Shown piece after piece: positions 24,214 through 32,569 of a DNA stretch of 35,455 bases. The position numbers and the translations under genes are program-made. The notes beneath the pieces are model-generated. The model worked only from the letters and a program-made list of their open reading frames with translations. It did no database searches and had not been told where the DNA came from. This DNA comes from Gammaproteobacteria bacterium (GTDB lineage: Bacteria; Pseudomonadota; Gammaproteobacteria; Acidiferrobacterales; Sulfurifustaceae): NCBI GenBank assembly GCA_016194665.1, contig JACQBD010000105.1, forward strand, positions 1 through 35,455, written 5' to 3'. How positions within the stretch are numbered: position 1 is the first letter of the stretch; each line of letters opens with the position of its first letter.

Positions 24214-24520
24214 ACAACCTCCCTGTGTTAGTGGCCCGGCACGCTTGCTTTTGAACAAAGGCACGTTTGGCTGTTGGCTCGTGATAACGAGATCGTGCCG
24301 GCCAGTAACAAAAATTCATACGATTTCCTGTTGCCGCAATAATAGAGCCTAGCTGAAGCCTTGATATCGGCAAGCCCGTCCATCATGGCGTCTGGCATGA
24401 GTCGCCGCTTGGTGAATAAAATCTAAGAAGATAAGATGTAAACACCATCTGGCTGCCTGAACAAAAAAGACAAAGCCTTCTCTAATATGTTTATTCAACG
24501 CTAAGCGAGCTTTTAATAAT
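24214..24520. other. Intergenic region with a branched hairpin
   Basis: No gene is seen. GGCACG (24260-24265) pairs with CGTGCC (24294-24299) and encloses an inner hairpin CTCGT-GATA-ACGAG (24278-24291), giving a small structured element between the divergent genes. Its role is unknown; no U-tract follows. Confidence 0.45.
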
Positions 24521-25315
24521 ATGAAAAATCCAATGTCCTGGTTGTTCGCAATCACTTTTTTGGGCGGAATGGGAGCGTTTTATCTTTTATGGTTGAAAGA
24601 ACAGCCGGTCCCGTCCGCGCCGCTGCCTAGCGTCGAAGCGCCGGCGGCGCCCGCCGCCAAACCGGAGCCGGCGATACGCCATCCAATCCAAGAGGCGCCG
24701 GCTTCGGATAAACCGCTGCCGCCGCTCAGTGAAAGCGATGCACCGTTGCAATCCGCGCTGGCAGAATTTTTTGGCCGCGACGCGCTGGAAAAAATTTTCG
24801 ATCTTAAGGATATCGTGCGCCGCCTGGTAGTCACGGTCGACAATCTGCCGCGTCAAAAAGTGCCCATGCGTTATCGGTTGTTCACGCCGGTCGATGGGAA
24901 ATTTCTTACCGCCGGCAAAGAAGAAAATATTTTTATCGCGGTGGAAAATTATCAGCGCTATGCGCCTTACGTCCGCCTTGCCGAGGCCGTGGATATCCAA
25001 AAATTGGTGGCCGCCTACGTGCATTTCTATCCGCTGTTTCAGCAGGAATATCAAAACTTGGGATATCCAAAAGGATATTTCAACGACCGATTAGTGGAGG
25101 CCATCGATAACATGTTGACCACGCCGGACGTGAAGACACGGATTAAATTGGTGCGGCCGAATGTGCTGTATCAGTTCGACGATCCCACTCTCGAGGCGCT
25201 TACCGCCGGACAAAAAATTATATTGCGCATGGGTCCGGAGAACGCGGTACGAATTAAAGCCAAGCTGCGTCAGATTCGCCAAGAATTAACCGGACAAAAT
25301 TTCGAACAACCTTAG
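24521..25315 (+). CDS. DUF3014 family membrane-anchored protein
   Basis: The 264-aa protein has a single N-terminal transmembrane helix (about 7-24, WLFAITFLGGMGAFYLLW), a Pro/Ala-rich linker (25-70) and a folded domain. The domain contains FFGRDALEKIFDLKDIVRRL, VVTVDNLPRQKVPMRYRLF and VHFYPLFQQEYQNLGYPKGY, characteristic of DUF3014. The C-terminal part presumably faces the periplasm. The function of the family is not known to me. It appears monocistronic; the ribosome-binding site is weak. Confidence 0.88.
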   Translation: MKNPMSWLFAITFLGGMGAFYLLWLKEQPVPSAPLPSVEAPAAPAAKPEPAIRHPIQEAPASDKPLPPLSESDAPLQSALAEFFGRDALEKIFDLKDIVRRLVVTVDNLPRQKVPMRYRLFTPVDGKFLTAGKEENIFIAVENYQRYAPYVRLAEAVDIQKLVAAYVHFYPLFQQEYQNLGYPKGYFNDRLVEAIDNMLTTPDVKTRIKLVRPNVLYQFDDPTLEALTAGQKIILRMGPENAVRIKAKLRQIRQELTGQNFEQP

Positions 25316-25392
25316 GAAAGAGAATATACATATTGGCTCAGGTTAGGCCGACCAATTCCGAGCGTTGAAGGAAAACTGAAAATATTTTTCGA

Positions 25393-25884
25393 TTAACGGA
25401 TGATGCCCACGCCGACACCGAAATGAAACCGTGGCTCGCGCGGTTCGCTGGCCGGTTTCGGCCATAACTGTAATTTGCTCGCCGCGACGATTGGATAAAC
25501 ATAGGGCGCTTCGCCCACCGTACCGCGGCGAGTTTCGGACACATCGCCCACCACCGTAACCAAGCGCCCCGGCGCATAGTCGGCGGTTTCCAGATAACCG
25601 GGTTGAATCACGATGAAGCGGCCGGTCGGCGGCGCCGCCGAGTCCGGACGATGACTGGCATCGAGCGGATAAGCCACGACCTCCAGTTCAGTCTTATCTT
25701 TTAAGTTTTTTGCCGTCGCGATGACGCCGCCCCACGCCACCGTATGATTGAGCATGCCCGGCACATCTTTCGCCGCTTCCTGCGGCGTAACGCGTGGATC
25801 GGCTTGACCGATGTCATAGGGGGTGGCGCAACCACTCAAGGTAATTAGCAACAGTAATAATAAAATGATGCGATGCTTATGCAT
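25393..25884 (-). CDS. Slp-family outer-membrane lipoprotein (copy 1)
   Basis: The 163-aa lipoprotein has an LLITLSGC lipobox (Cys about residue 19). The Slp core follows: VAWGGVIATAKNLKDKTELE, then RFIVIQPGYLETADYAPGR, VTVVGDVSETRRGTVGEAPY and VYPIVAASKLQLWP. Slp proteins are starvation- or acid-inducible outer-membrane lipoproteins thought to stabilise the envelope. The neighbouring gene 21 nt upstream encodes a second Slp paralogue on the same strand, so they form a tandem pair. The C-terminal FHFGVGVGIIR is glycine-rich. TTCC/GGAA-type purines precede the ATG. Confidence 0.9.
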   Translation of the reverse strand: MHKHRIILLLLLLITLSGCATPYDIGQADPRVTPQEAAKDVPGMLNHTVAWGGVIATAKNLKDKTELEVVAYPLDASHRPDSAAPPTGRFIVIQPGYLETADYAPGRLVTVVGDVSETRRGTVGEAPYVYPIVAASKLQLWPKPASEPREPRFHFGVGVGIIR

Positions 25885-25905
25885 GTTTGAGCTTCCTTTG
25901 GAAAG

Positions 25906-26427
25906 CTAGTAAGGAAAACGCCTATAGTACGGCATGCCCCACGGATACCAAGGATCGTAAAAAAACGGATCGCGATACAAATAACGCGGCGCCGGCAAAC
26001 GTGGTTTCCATAAATAGATTTGCTCCGCCTGCACCAGCGGATAATTGTAACGGTAATCGCCCACGGATCGTTCAACCACGTCCTCGACGTGTCCGTATAC
26101 CGTCAATTCACGCTCGGCCTTGTAAATCGCCGGATCGAGGAAGCCTTGCACCTTGGCCAGGAAACGTCCCAAGCTGCGATCTTCATCGAGCGGGCGTCCA
26201 TCACTATCCAGTTCGCGTCCGACAATTTCCAATACGGTAACGTCACGCTCGTTGCGGGTACTAACAATTTTTCCTCCCCAGCGCACCACAGCATTGCGAA
26301 ATTGTTGCGGCTGTTCGCGCACTTGCGCGATTTGCACATTGCCCGCGGCGCTGCGAATGGATTCGGGCACCACGCTGGCGCAACCGCCCAGTAGGAGGGC
26401 GGCGATGACACCTATATAGATGCGCAT
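25906..26427 (-). CDS. Slp-family outer-membrane lipoprotein (copy 2)
   Basis: The 173-aa protein has an ALLLGGC lipobox and the same Slp core as its downstream neighbour: AVVRWGGKIVSTRNERDVTV, RFLAKVQGFLDPAIYKAERE and LTVYGHVEDVVERSVGDYRY. Its C-terminal tail (YLYRDPFFYDPWYPWGMPYYRRFPY) is unusually rich in Tyr, Trp and Pro, unlike copy 1. I moved the start to the ATG at 26427, which has AAGGA 7 nt upstream; the track begins at a TTG two codons earlier. The two copies are divergent enough to suggest an old duplication or distinct roles. Confidence 0.9.
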   Translation of the reverse strand: MRIYIGVIAALLLGGCASVVPESIRSAAGNVQIAQVREQPQQFRNAVVRWGGKIVSTRNERDVTVLEIVGRELDSDGRPLDEDRSLGRFLAKVQGFLDPAIYKAERELTVYGHVEDVVERSVGDYRYNYPLVQAEQIYLWKPRLPAPRYLYRDPFFYDPWYPWGMPYYRRFPY

Positions 26428-26540
26428 AAACAATTCCTTGCTACGTTGAGCTTTGATCCATTAGACCACGATTTGTCTTTTAATTTCCGTTGGCCAAGGC
26501 TCATTGGGTTACGTACCCATGCTAAACAAGGTTGAATAAG

Positions 26541-28289
26541 CTAATTTTTCTCGTCTACCGGGATTAACGGCAAGATTAAACGCGAAGGCGTTTCGGTTCC
26601 GTGATAAATGCTTTGATCAGCTATGCGCGATTCGGTTTCGCTTGGAATCGGTCGGCCGGTGTTGGGATTACGATCAAAACGTGGAAAGTCACTACTGCTG
26701 ATCTCTAAACGAAGTTGGTGACCTTTATCAAATACCCGACTCGTCGGCCATAATTCTATTTCGATTTCGGTCGTTTGTTCGCCAGAATAAGCGCGCCGCA
26801 GAATTCCGTTCGAAATGTTATAAGCGCCTTTATCGGGATAAACATCCACGAGTTTGGCTGTGAAGTCAGTATGTGGAGCATTGGTGGCAACGTGAAGCAC
26901 CAGGCGAATGGGTCCGGTAACTTCCATCGCCTGTTCCAATGTGTCTGTGGAATAGACCAATACGTCTGATCGATTCTCGATCTCGTTCTGGAAAGTCATG
27001 CCGGCTCGCGGTCCCAACATTGCCCCACCCCGCGATGGAACTGGATGGAGCGGATCGTATTGAAAACGGTCCGGTGGTTCGGATGAAATGGGCGACGAGG
27101 AAGTTAATCGCCCATCGCCGCTCGCACTATTGGCATGACCCGCGCTATGCAAATAGTACGATGTGAAGCGGGTACGCGCCAACGGCCATTCTTGTTCATT
27201 GCGCCATCGGTTTATGCCCATTACATAAATTCGTACCGGAGCTTCATTGACCATCGTTGGATTTTTTCCCATAAGATGTCGATCAAACCAAGCTATGCTC
27301 GGCGCCAAGCTCGCTGGTCGATAATCTCCCGCCGTGGATCCATCGGGGAAGCGGACTGCATCAGCGTGTGTCCAAGGGCCGATGATAAGCTGGGTGGCCT
27401 GCGCAACAGGTTCAATTGCCTCTCGGCGGATAATTTGAAAATCTTTAAGCTGTGTAGGTAGGAAAGGATCGTACCAACCCGCCATAAGTAAGACTGGCGC
27501 TTGCAATGTGCGCGCACGCTCATGACCGTCAATCTCGGTCCAATACGCATCACGCATAGCATGGCTTACCCAATCGTTGAAGAAGCCTATGTCGCCAACG
27601 GCGCGATCATCCGCTTGGTTCAGTGGAAAACCATTGAAGCCGCGCTCCAAGGCACGCAAGGATGGGTTTTCATCTTGTGCGCCGCGACTGCGCATGGCCC
27701 AGAATAATGCTGACTCTAAAGACAGTGCTCCGCCTGGATAGAACATGCCATGAAAATCACTGCTGGCAATTTGAATCATAAACGCGTTTACACCCGGATC
27801 TTTCTGATCGGCCAGAACCCATTGTGTGTGACCGAACGCCGAGCCGCCCCACATGCCTAGCTTGCCGTTGAACCAGGCCTGCTGCGCCAACCACGCGAGA
27901 GTTTCAATGCCATCGCGGCGTTCATGTACGAGCGGATAAAAGCGCCCGTCAGATTTGTAGCGACCGCGCGTGCCTTGAATTACGACTGTGTAACCACGCG
28001 TGGCCCAGAAACGCCCGACGGCATCCGTGCCTAGAGTATTCTTGAAAGTATCGGAATAAGGAATCCGCACTAAAATGGTTGGTGTTTTTTGTTCGCCTTG
28101 CGGATGATAAATGTTGGCGACGAGTCTAACGTTATCGGAAGTGGTCATGGTTACATCGCGTTCGATCCATACATCGTACTGCGCTGGGCGTATGCCTTCG
28201 TGTGGCAGAATGCTGTGCGCGATATAAGTCTGACACCCATTAAAGAACACGAACATCAATGAAAGCATGAGTCTTGCGGATATAGTCAT
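26541..28289 (-). CDS. CocE/NonD-type serine hydrolase lipoprotein
   Basis: The 582-aa protein starts with a lipoprotein-like signal (MLSLMFVFFNGC). It contains the X-Pro dipeptidyl-peptidase/CocE alpha-beta hydrolase domain: GTRGRYKSDGRFYPLVHERR, nucleophile elbow MWGGSAFGH (Ser), AGWYDPFLP (Asp) and IGPWTHAD (His), a complete triad. The C-terminal jelly-roll (about 400-575) with DFTAKLVDVYPDKGAYNISN completes the family architecture. Such enzymes cleave esters or amides, including cocaine esterase, glutaryl acylase and alpha-amino-acid ester hydrolase. An exported acylase fits the preceding GH3 and epimerase genes. It is the last gene of the operon, 9 nt after the enolase-family gene. Confidence 0.9.
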   Translation of the reverse strand: MTISARLMLSLMFVFFNGCQTYIAHSILPHEGIRPAQYDVWIERDVTMTTSDNVRLVANIYHPQGEQKTPTILVRIPYSDTFKNTLGTDAVGRFWATRGYTVVIQGTRGRYKSDGRFYPLVHERRDGIETLAWLAQQAWFNGKLGMWGGSAFGHTQWVLADQKDPGVNAFMIQIASSDFHGMFYPGGALSLESALFWAMRSRGAQDENPSLRALERGFNGFPLNQADDRAVGDIGFFNDWVSHAMRDAYWTEIDGHERARTLQAPVLLMAGWYDPFLPTQLKDFQIIRREAIEPVAQATQLIIGPWTHADAVRFPDGSTAGDYRPASLAPSIAWFDRHLMGKNPTMVNEAPVRIYVMGINRWRNEQEWPLARTRFTSYYLHSAGHANSASGDGRLTSSSPISSEPPDRFQYDPLHPVPSRGGAMLGPRAGMTFQNEIENRSDVLVYSTDTLEQAMEVTGPIRLVLHVATNAPHTDFTAKLVDVYPDKGAYNISNGILRRAYSGEQTTEIEIELWPTSRVFDKGHQLRLEISSSDFPRFDRNPNTGRPIPSETESRIADQSIYHGTETPSRLILPLIPVDEKN

Positions 28290-28298
28290 CGAGGTGAA

Positions 28299-29438
28299 TT
28301 AGCCCATGTTGCTGATAAAATTGGCATCCAGCGTTAGTATCAAGCCAAAACCAGGCTCATGCAGTGAAGGATAGTTTGCGCTATCCAGCGCACCGCCAAC
28401 GCCAAACATTAGAGGCGGATCGCAGATGTCACGTTCCAATAAAAAAGTTCCAAACGCACCCTCCTGGGCTATGAGCATATCGCGTGCGGCGTGCGCGATC
28501 GTTATGCCGGCGCGTGTAAGTAGGCTGGTTTCACCCACTTGCGCACCAACGATAAGACTAATATTTAACGCACGCGCTGCTTCGACGATGCGTAGCGAAC
28601 GTAACAATCCGCCCATTTTCGAGACACGCAAATTAATGATCCAGAGCCTTGCCGTGTTGCGAAGTGATGATAATTGGTCAATACGCAGAAAACTTTCATC
28701 TAGAATGATCTTGCTATTTAAGGCTTCGGCAACGCGCACGAGTTCCGAATACTGGTTCGGGTGCAATGGTTCCTCGATGCCAAAGAATGGATAATCGAGT
28801 GCGCGTAGAAAAGCAATGGCTTGATCGGCAGTTCGCCAAAGATTGTTCGCATCCACCCTGACGCGGAGAGAGTCTATGTCCCAACTTTTTAACACGGTAA
28901 TTTTTTCACGGTCATGCTCTAGATTACCGGATAGCTTGAGCTTGAAATCGGTGAAACCGTGACGCCGATATTGTTCCGCACCGGCCTGGAAGGCATCGCT
29001 TCCGGCGTCACCGAGTACAGCACTGTAATGGAAGCGGCCGGATAAAGACGGCAAGGATAGATAGGCTTCAATAGTTTGATTATTTTCTTTTGCAAACAGA
29101 TCGAGAATGGCTAGTTCGATCGCACACCAAGCCGCTGGGTTGGTATTCAGTTCATCCGCATGTGTTTCTACCCACGCACGCAACGAGGTCAAGTCGTGTA
29201 TTTGACAAAGTGCAGATTGATGTCGTGAGAAGAATTTACCCGCCGTGTCGAACGTTTCACCGGTTACATAGGATCGAGGACAAGATTCACCATAACCGAT
29301 GGTGCCACGTTTAGAGATAGCTTCTACCCATAAGGCAGAAGTTTCACTGCGTTCGGCGGAGGCGTGACGGAACGCTTGCTTGAAGGGGATACAAATTTGT
29401 TTTAAGCCAAGATCACTAATCATATGGCGGGTTTTCAA
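28299..29438 (-). CDS. Enolase-superfamily enzyme, dipeptide-epimerase/muconate-cycloisomerase-like
   Basis: The 379-aa protein has the enolase capping domain and a TIM barrel. Catalytic residues of the MLE subgroup are all visible: KLK (Lys166, Lys168), metal ligands Asp196 (RVDANN), Glu222 (GIEEPL) and Asp247 (ILDES), and Lys274 (RVSKMGG) on the opposite face. This supports 1,1-proton transfer. The C-terminal DxD that binds the dipeptide amino group in Ala-Glu epimerases is not clearly present (ERDICDPP instead), so the substrate may differ. The start is a TTG in a 4-nt TTGA overlap with the GH3 stop; an ATG at 29423 is an alternative. Between GH3 and CocE-type genes it likely acts on an amino-acid conjugate (inference). 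Confidence 0.88.
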   Translation of the reverse strand: MKTRHMISDLGLKQICIPFKQAFRHASAERSETSALWVEAISKRGTIGYGESCPRSYVTGETFDTAGKFFSRHQSALCQIHDLTSLRAWVETHADELNTNPAAWCAIELAILDLFAKENNQTIEAYLSLPSLSGRFHYSAVLGDAGSDAFQAGAEQYRRHGFTDFKLKLSGNLEHDREKITVLKSWDIDSLRVRVDANNLWRTADQAIAFLRALDYPFFGIEEPLHPNQYSELVRVAEALNSKIILDESFLRIDQLSSLRNTARLWIINLRVSKMGGLLRSLRIVEAARALNISLIVGAQVGETSLLTRAGITIAHAARDMLIAQEGAFGTFLLERDICDPPLMFGVGGALDSANYPSLHEPGFGLILTLDANFISNMG

Positions 29439-31081
29439 CGTACGACATATTCATCAAGCGACAAGGCCAAGCTTTTGCGGTACTGAAGTACCACCGGTTT
29501 GAATTGACCTTCACGCTGGCCCGCCCGCACACAGGCTGATTTATAGGCTTCGGCAGTTCCCCGTTTAAGCCAGGCGAGTGTCAGAGGAGCCAGCCGGTTG
29601 CTCGCGCGTTTAGCGAAGTATTCAATATTGAGTTCACCCAAACGCTGGTCGATGTCGGCAGCTGTGATTCGAACATCTGCTGAAATGCTTGTATCCAATT
29701 CGATGAACAAACGATATGCCGATATTTCCTCGTCCGCGACCATAAGAAAAAAGTTCGATACCAAATTAAGTCGAGAGATGGTTGCCTGCACAGCATCGAT
29801 TACCTGAATCTCGTAGAGTTTCTCGCCTGTAAGATTGGTTACGCCCTTACCCTTTTGAATAAATCGCAGCAGTGGCGTGCGATGGAAGAACTCGGTAACC
29901 TCGAGTAGATCGTTCATGAAGTAACGATATAGACCGGCAACGGTGGTGATAAGAATGTAATAACGTTTACCTAGCTCGAGTTGATCGAGAGTAAGAAATT
30001 CCGGTTTAACATTTTCCCAGGATGCCTGCTCCACAAATTCAAAGAAATGATGATGTAGTGGCGGCAAACCAGCGGCTGTCTCGGCTTGCAGCGCGATAGT
30101 GCCGCGGCATTCGCTGGATTGATAGCCAAGTTCCATGGTGATGGCGCTACTGGGAAGCTGTTTGCGTAGGGTATTGAGTGCGATGCCGCAACTGCCGCCG
30201 GTCCAAGTGGTGAGAAGTCGGATGCTTGGCCAGACATTGGCGAATGTCAGCGTGGATTTGGCGCGCAATTGCGCCGCGCGCTCGGACGCGGGTTTAAGTC
30301 GTTGAGCGATAGTCGTGCGCAGTGGTGCATCGAGCCCGTCCAGCGCATCCAGCTGTCCGGTCTCCAAAGAATGCATCAAGGTTTTTCGTTTTTGGTTCAT
30401 CAGGTCGGACAGACGCAGAAATGTTGAAGGGTTAGGCGAACCCAAGTAAGTGATATTATTTTCAGCCAAAGCCAATCGCAGGATAACCAAGTATTTTATT
30501 TCATAATCTGCAATATCAGACACGGCTGGAGGCACGACGAAGCGGGATTGAATGATGCTAGGTAGAGATTGATATAGATGACCCGAGACAGAGCCCACTT
30601 CGTGACCGGAATCGAGACGTCCTTCGATTGCCGCGCCCATGATTCCCAGTGCCTTGCCCGTGAAGGCTTGTGGGCAGGCACGAAATTGAAGATAAGAAAA
30701 CAAAGCTTGTTCGGCACGGTACATGGCGAGTGCGGTGGGTGTGATGGGAATATATTTGGGCTTACCTGTCGTGCCACTCGTTTGCGCGTAAAACAACGGC
30801 GCCTCTGCCGTAAGTGCCCGAGTACCTTTGAGACGTTGCTCTTCAATATAAGGACGCAGAGTTTCGTAAGTTTGCACCGGTACTTGTTCTCGAAACTGCG
30901 CATCACTGCGGATATTTTTAAATCCGTGCTGAACACCGAAACCTGTATCGCGATTAGCGTGTAACAATCGTTGTAACACATCGTGCTGCGCTGCAGCGGA
31001 GCGATGGGTCAAGTGTTCCACCGGTCGCCAATGCCGATTACGGTAGAACCACATCCCCGCGCGTAACAGGAATCTACGCAT
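29435..31081 (-). CDS. GH3-family acyl-adenylating enzyme (amido synthetase-like)
   Basis: The 548-aa protein is a bacterial member of the GH3 family, named after plant auxin/jasmonate amino-acid conjugases. It shows the ATP-binding motif FYAQTSGTTGKPKYIPIT (about 97-114), ELGYQSSECRG (the YxSSE motif), GLYRYFMNDLLEV (the YRxGD-like motif) and VTNLTGEKLYEIQV in the C-terminal domain. GH3 enzymes adenylate a carboxylic acid and transfer it to an amino acid or other amine. No carrier-protein domain is attached. It overlaps the enolase gene by 4 nt and follows the hydroxylase gene by 8 nt, so the three are co-translated. The acid and amine substrates cannot be read from the sequence. Confidence 0.93.
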   Translation of the reverse strand: MRRFLLRAGMWFYRNRHWRPVEHLTHRSAAAQHDVLQRLLHANRDTGFGVQHGFKNIRSDAQFREQVPVQTYETLRPYIEEQRLKGTRALTAEAPLFYAQTSGTTGKPKYIPITPTALAMYRAEQALFSYLQFRACPQAFTGKALGIMGAAIEGRLDSGHEVGSVSGHLYQSLPSIIQSRFVVPPAVSDIADYEIKYLVILRLALAENNITYLGSPNPSTFLRLSDLMNQKRKTLMHSLETGQLDALDGLDAPLRTTIAQRLKPASERAAQLRAKSTLTFANVWPSIRLLTTWTGGSCGIALNTLRKQLPSSAITMELGYQSSECRGTIALQAETAAGLPPLHHHFFEFVEQASWENVKPEFLTLDQLELGKRYYILITTVAGLYRYFMNDLLEVTEFFHRTPLLRFIQKGKGVTNLTGEKLYEIQVIDAVQATISRLNLVSNFFLMVADEEISAYRLFIELDTSISADVRITAADIDQRLGELNIEYFAKRASNRLAPLTLAWLKRGTAEAYKSACVRAGQREGQFKPVVLQYRKSLALSLDEYVVR

Positions 31082-31089
31082 GTCGCTGG

Positions 31090-31953
31090 CTAGCGCGTGA
31101 ACGGTGCACGCATCAAGTCCAGGAAGGATTTCGGATAAGCCTTATCTTGGAGACCGAGGTTCTTGATGTCACGATTTTTTGGTAAATACCAAGTGCCGAA
31201 GAGCAGATCCCAGATGATGACATTGTTGCCGTAGTTGGCATTGGATTCTTTCGGTTCCCGGGAGTGATGCCAACGATGCAGCTCGGCGCTGCCAATGATG
31301 TAATTCAGCCAGCCGAAACGTAGACGAATGTTGGAATGTTGAAAGAAACCATTGGTGGCATAAGCCAGGTAGTACAATGCCAGAACTTTGGCGTCCACGC
31401 CCATGAGCAGGAACGGCAGACTGTCGAGCGACATCTGCAAGGTTTTTTCCAGGGGATGGAACCGTCCCGTATTAAGCCAATAAAGATGCTCTACCGAATG
31501 ATGCACCGAGTGCAAGCGCCAAAGATATTTATTTTCATGCGCGGCGCGATGTAACCAATAGCGCAGAAAATCCACCATCAGGATCATGAACAGTGCTTGT
31601 AGCCATATCGGCCAATCATGTGGCCACAAATGAATGAGGGGTAGGTTGAGTGCACGCGCCGGTTCGATTAAAGCATAGGCAAACAAAAAACCCACCAGTG
31701 GGGGAAAAGCCAACTGCACTACGGCCATAAATAAGACGTCGGTTTTAATTTCATTGATGCCGGGACGCCATTCCATGCGATGTGGAAACTTGAATTCAAG
31801 CAGGCTGATTATTGTCGCCGTCAGTAACACTGGCACGTAAGTACTAATAAGTAATGAGGTGCCCAGAAATTGAAATACACTAAATAAGGTAAACCCGAGC
31901 GTCATAATCAACGGATAGAGAAACCAGGGAGTTAGATTCTTTAACGATTGCAT
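31090..31953 (-). CDS. Sterol desaturase/fatty-acid hydroxylase family membrane enzyme
   Basis: The 287-aa integral membrane protein has four or more hydrophobic segments and the eight-histidine di-iron motif set of the family: HRAAH, HSVHH and ELHRWHH. These enzymes hydroxylate or desaturate lipid chains or sterol-like substrates using O2. I moved the start to the ATG at 31953 (MQSLKNLTPWFLYPL), which has GGAG 6 nt upstream and shares its A with the TAA of the preceding gene (TAATG). The track ORF to 32265 lies within that gene. Product and electron donor are unknown. It is the second gene of the operon. Confidence 0.92.
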   Translation of the reverse strand: MQSLKNLTPWFLYPLIMTLGFTLFSVFQFLGTSLLISTYVPVLLTATIISLLEFKFPHRMEWRPGINEIKTDVLFMAVVQLAFPPLVGFLFAYALIEPARALNLPLIHLWPHDWPIWLQALFMILMVDFLRYWLHRAAHENKYLWRLHSVHHSVEHLYWLNTGRFHPLEKTLQMSLDSLPFLLMGVDAKVLALYYLAYATNGFFQHSNIRLRFGWLNYIIGSAELHRWHHSREPKESNANYGNNVIIWDLLFGTWYLPKNRDIKNLGLQDKAYPKSFLDLMRAPFTR

Positions 31954-32411
31954 TATGACTCCTTCGGACCATGACGGAAATGAAAATGTCCGTATAGCAA
32001 CAGAAAGCTGGCCAAAACCAAGTGAAAGAAAGTGGGCAAGGGGCTGGCGAACCAACGTTGCTCCGCTAATAGCGTAGCCCCCAATGCAAAACGCACCAGC
32101 ATCGTTGCAAAATACGTGACTCCCAAGATTAACATCAGCGTACCAGAACGCCGATGCGGAAATATTGTTCCTGTAGTAAATCGTCGCGCTGTATATGTTA
32201 GCCATGCAAGAATAAGAATCTGGATAACGAATAACGCGGGATAGGGGAGAACGCCGCTGTGCCAAGACTCAAAAGGCGGAAGAAATTTTGTATTGGTCAG
32301 TAATGCCAGAGGCTGGGCGATAACTCGAAATACAAACAGTCCTATTAGTAGCCAAAGCCAAGGGGCATATCGGCGGGATAAATTGAATGTCATAGTTTGC
32401 TCTGTTGACAT
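31953..32411 (-). CDS. Small integral membrane protein, first gene of the GH3 operon
   Basis: The 152-aa protein has four predicted transmembrane segments (about residues 17-37, 54-72, 88-112 and 126-143) joined by short loops with Arg-rich inner faces. I do not recognise a family. Its stop overlaps the hydroxylase start by one base (TAATG), so it probably functions with that enzyme, for instance as a membrane partner or electron-transfer subunit, though no haem or metal motif is evident beyond scattered His (HFHFRHG at the C-terminus). The ATG at 32411 has no strong Shine-Dalgarno; an ATG at 32393 is an alternative. Confidence 0.75.
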   Translation of the reverse strand: MSTEQTMTFNLSRRYAPWLWLLIGLFVFRVIAQPLALLTNTKFLPPFESWHSGVLPYPALFVIQILILAWLTYTARRFTTGTIFPHRRSGTLMLILGVTYFATMLVRFALGATLLAEQRWFASPLPTFFHLVLASFLLLYGHFHFRHGPKES

Positions 32412-32480
32412 TAGCTGTATGTATGTCAGTCCTTTTACAGGAATAAGTTTCGTGGTGTGATTTTAAAAGGATTTATCAGA

Positions 32481-32508
32481 TTGCGATCTTCTGAATATAC
32501 CGTAAAGT
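32481..32508 (+). promoter_or_regulatory. Putative sigma-70 promoter for msrA
   Basis: TTGCGA (32481-32486) and TAAAGT (32503-32508) are 16 nt apart, about 60 nt before the msrA ATG. It lies in the 158-bp divergent gap between the GH3 operon and msrA. By eye only. Confidence 0.35.
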
Positions 32509-32569
32509 AGCGAATTAAAAAGCCAGTTCTAATACAAGTGTAAACTGCGTTTTGACAAAGGAGGTCTGC

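Noticed and set aside
32412-32460. GAAACTT-N15-CTGAC as an RpoE-type promoter for the GH3 operon
   Set aside because: Neither box nor spacing fits well enough, and the operon start is uncertain.
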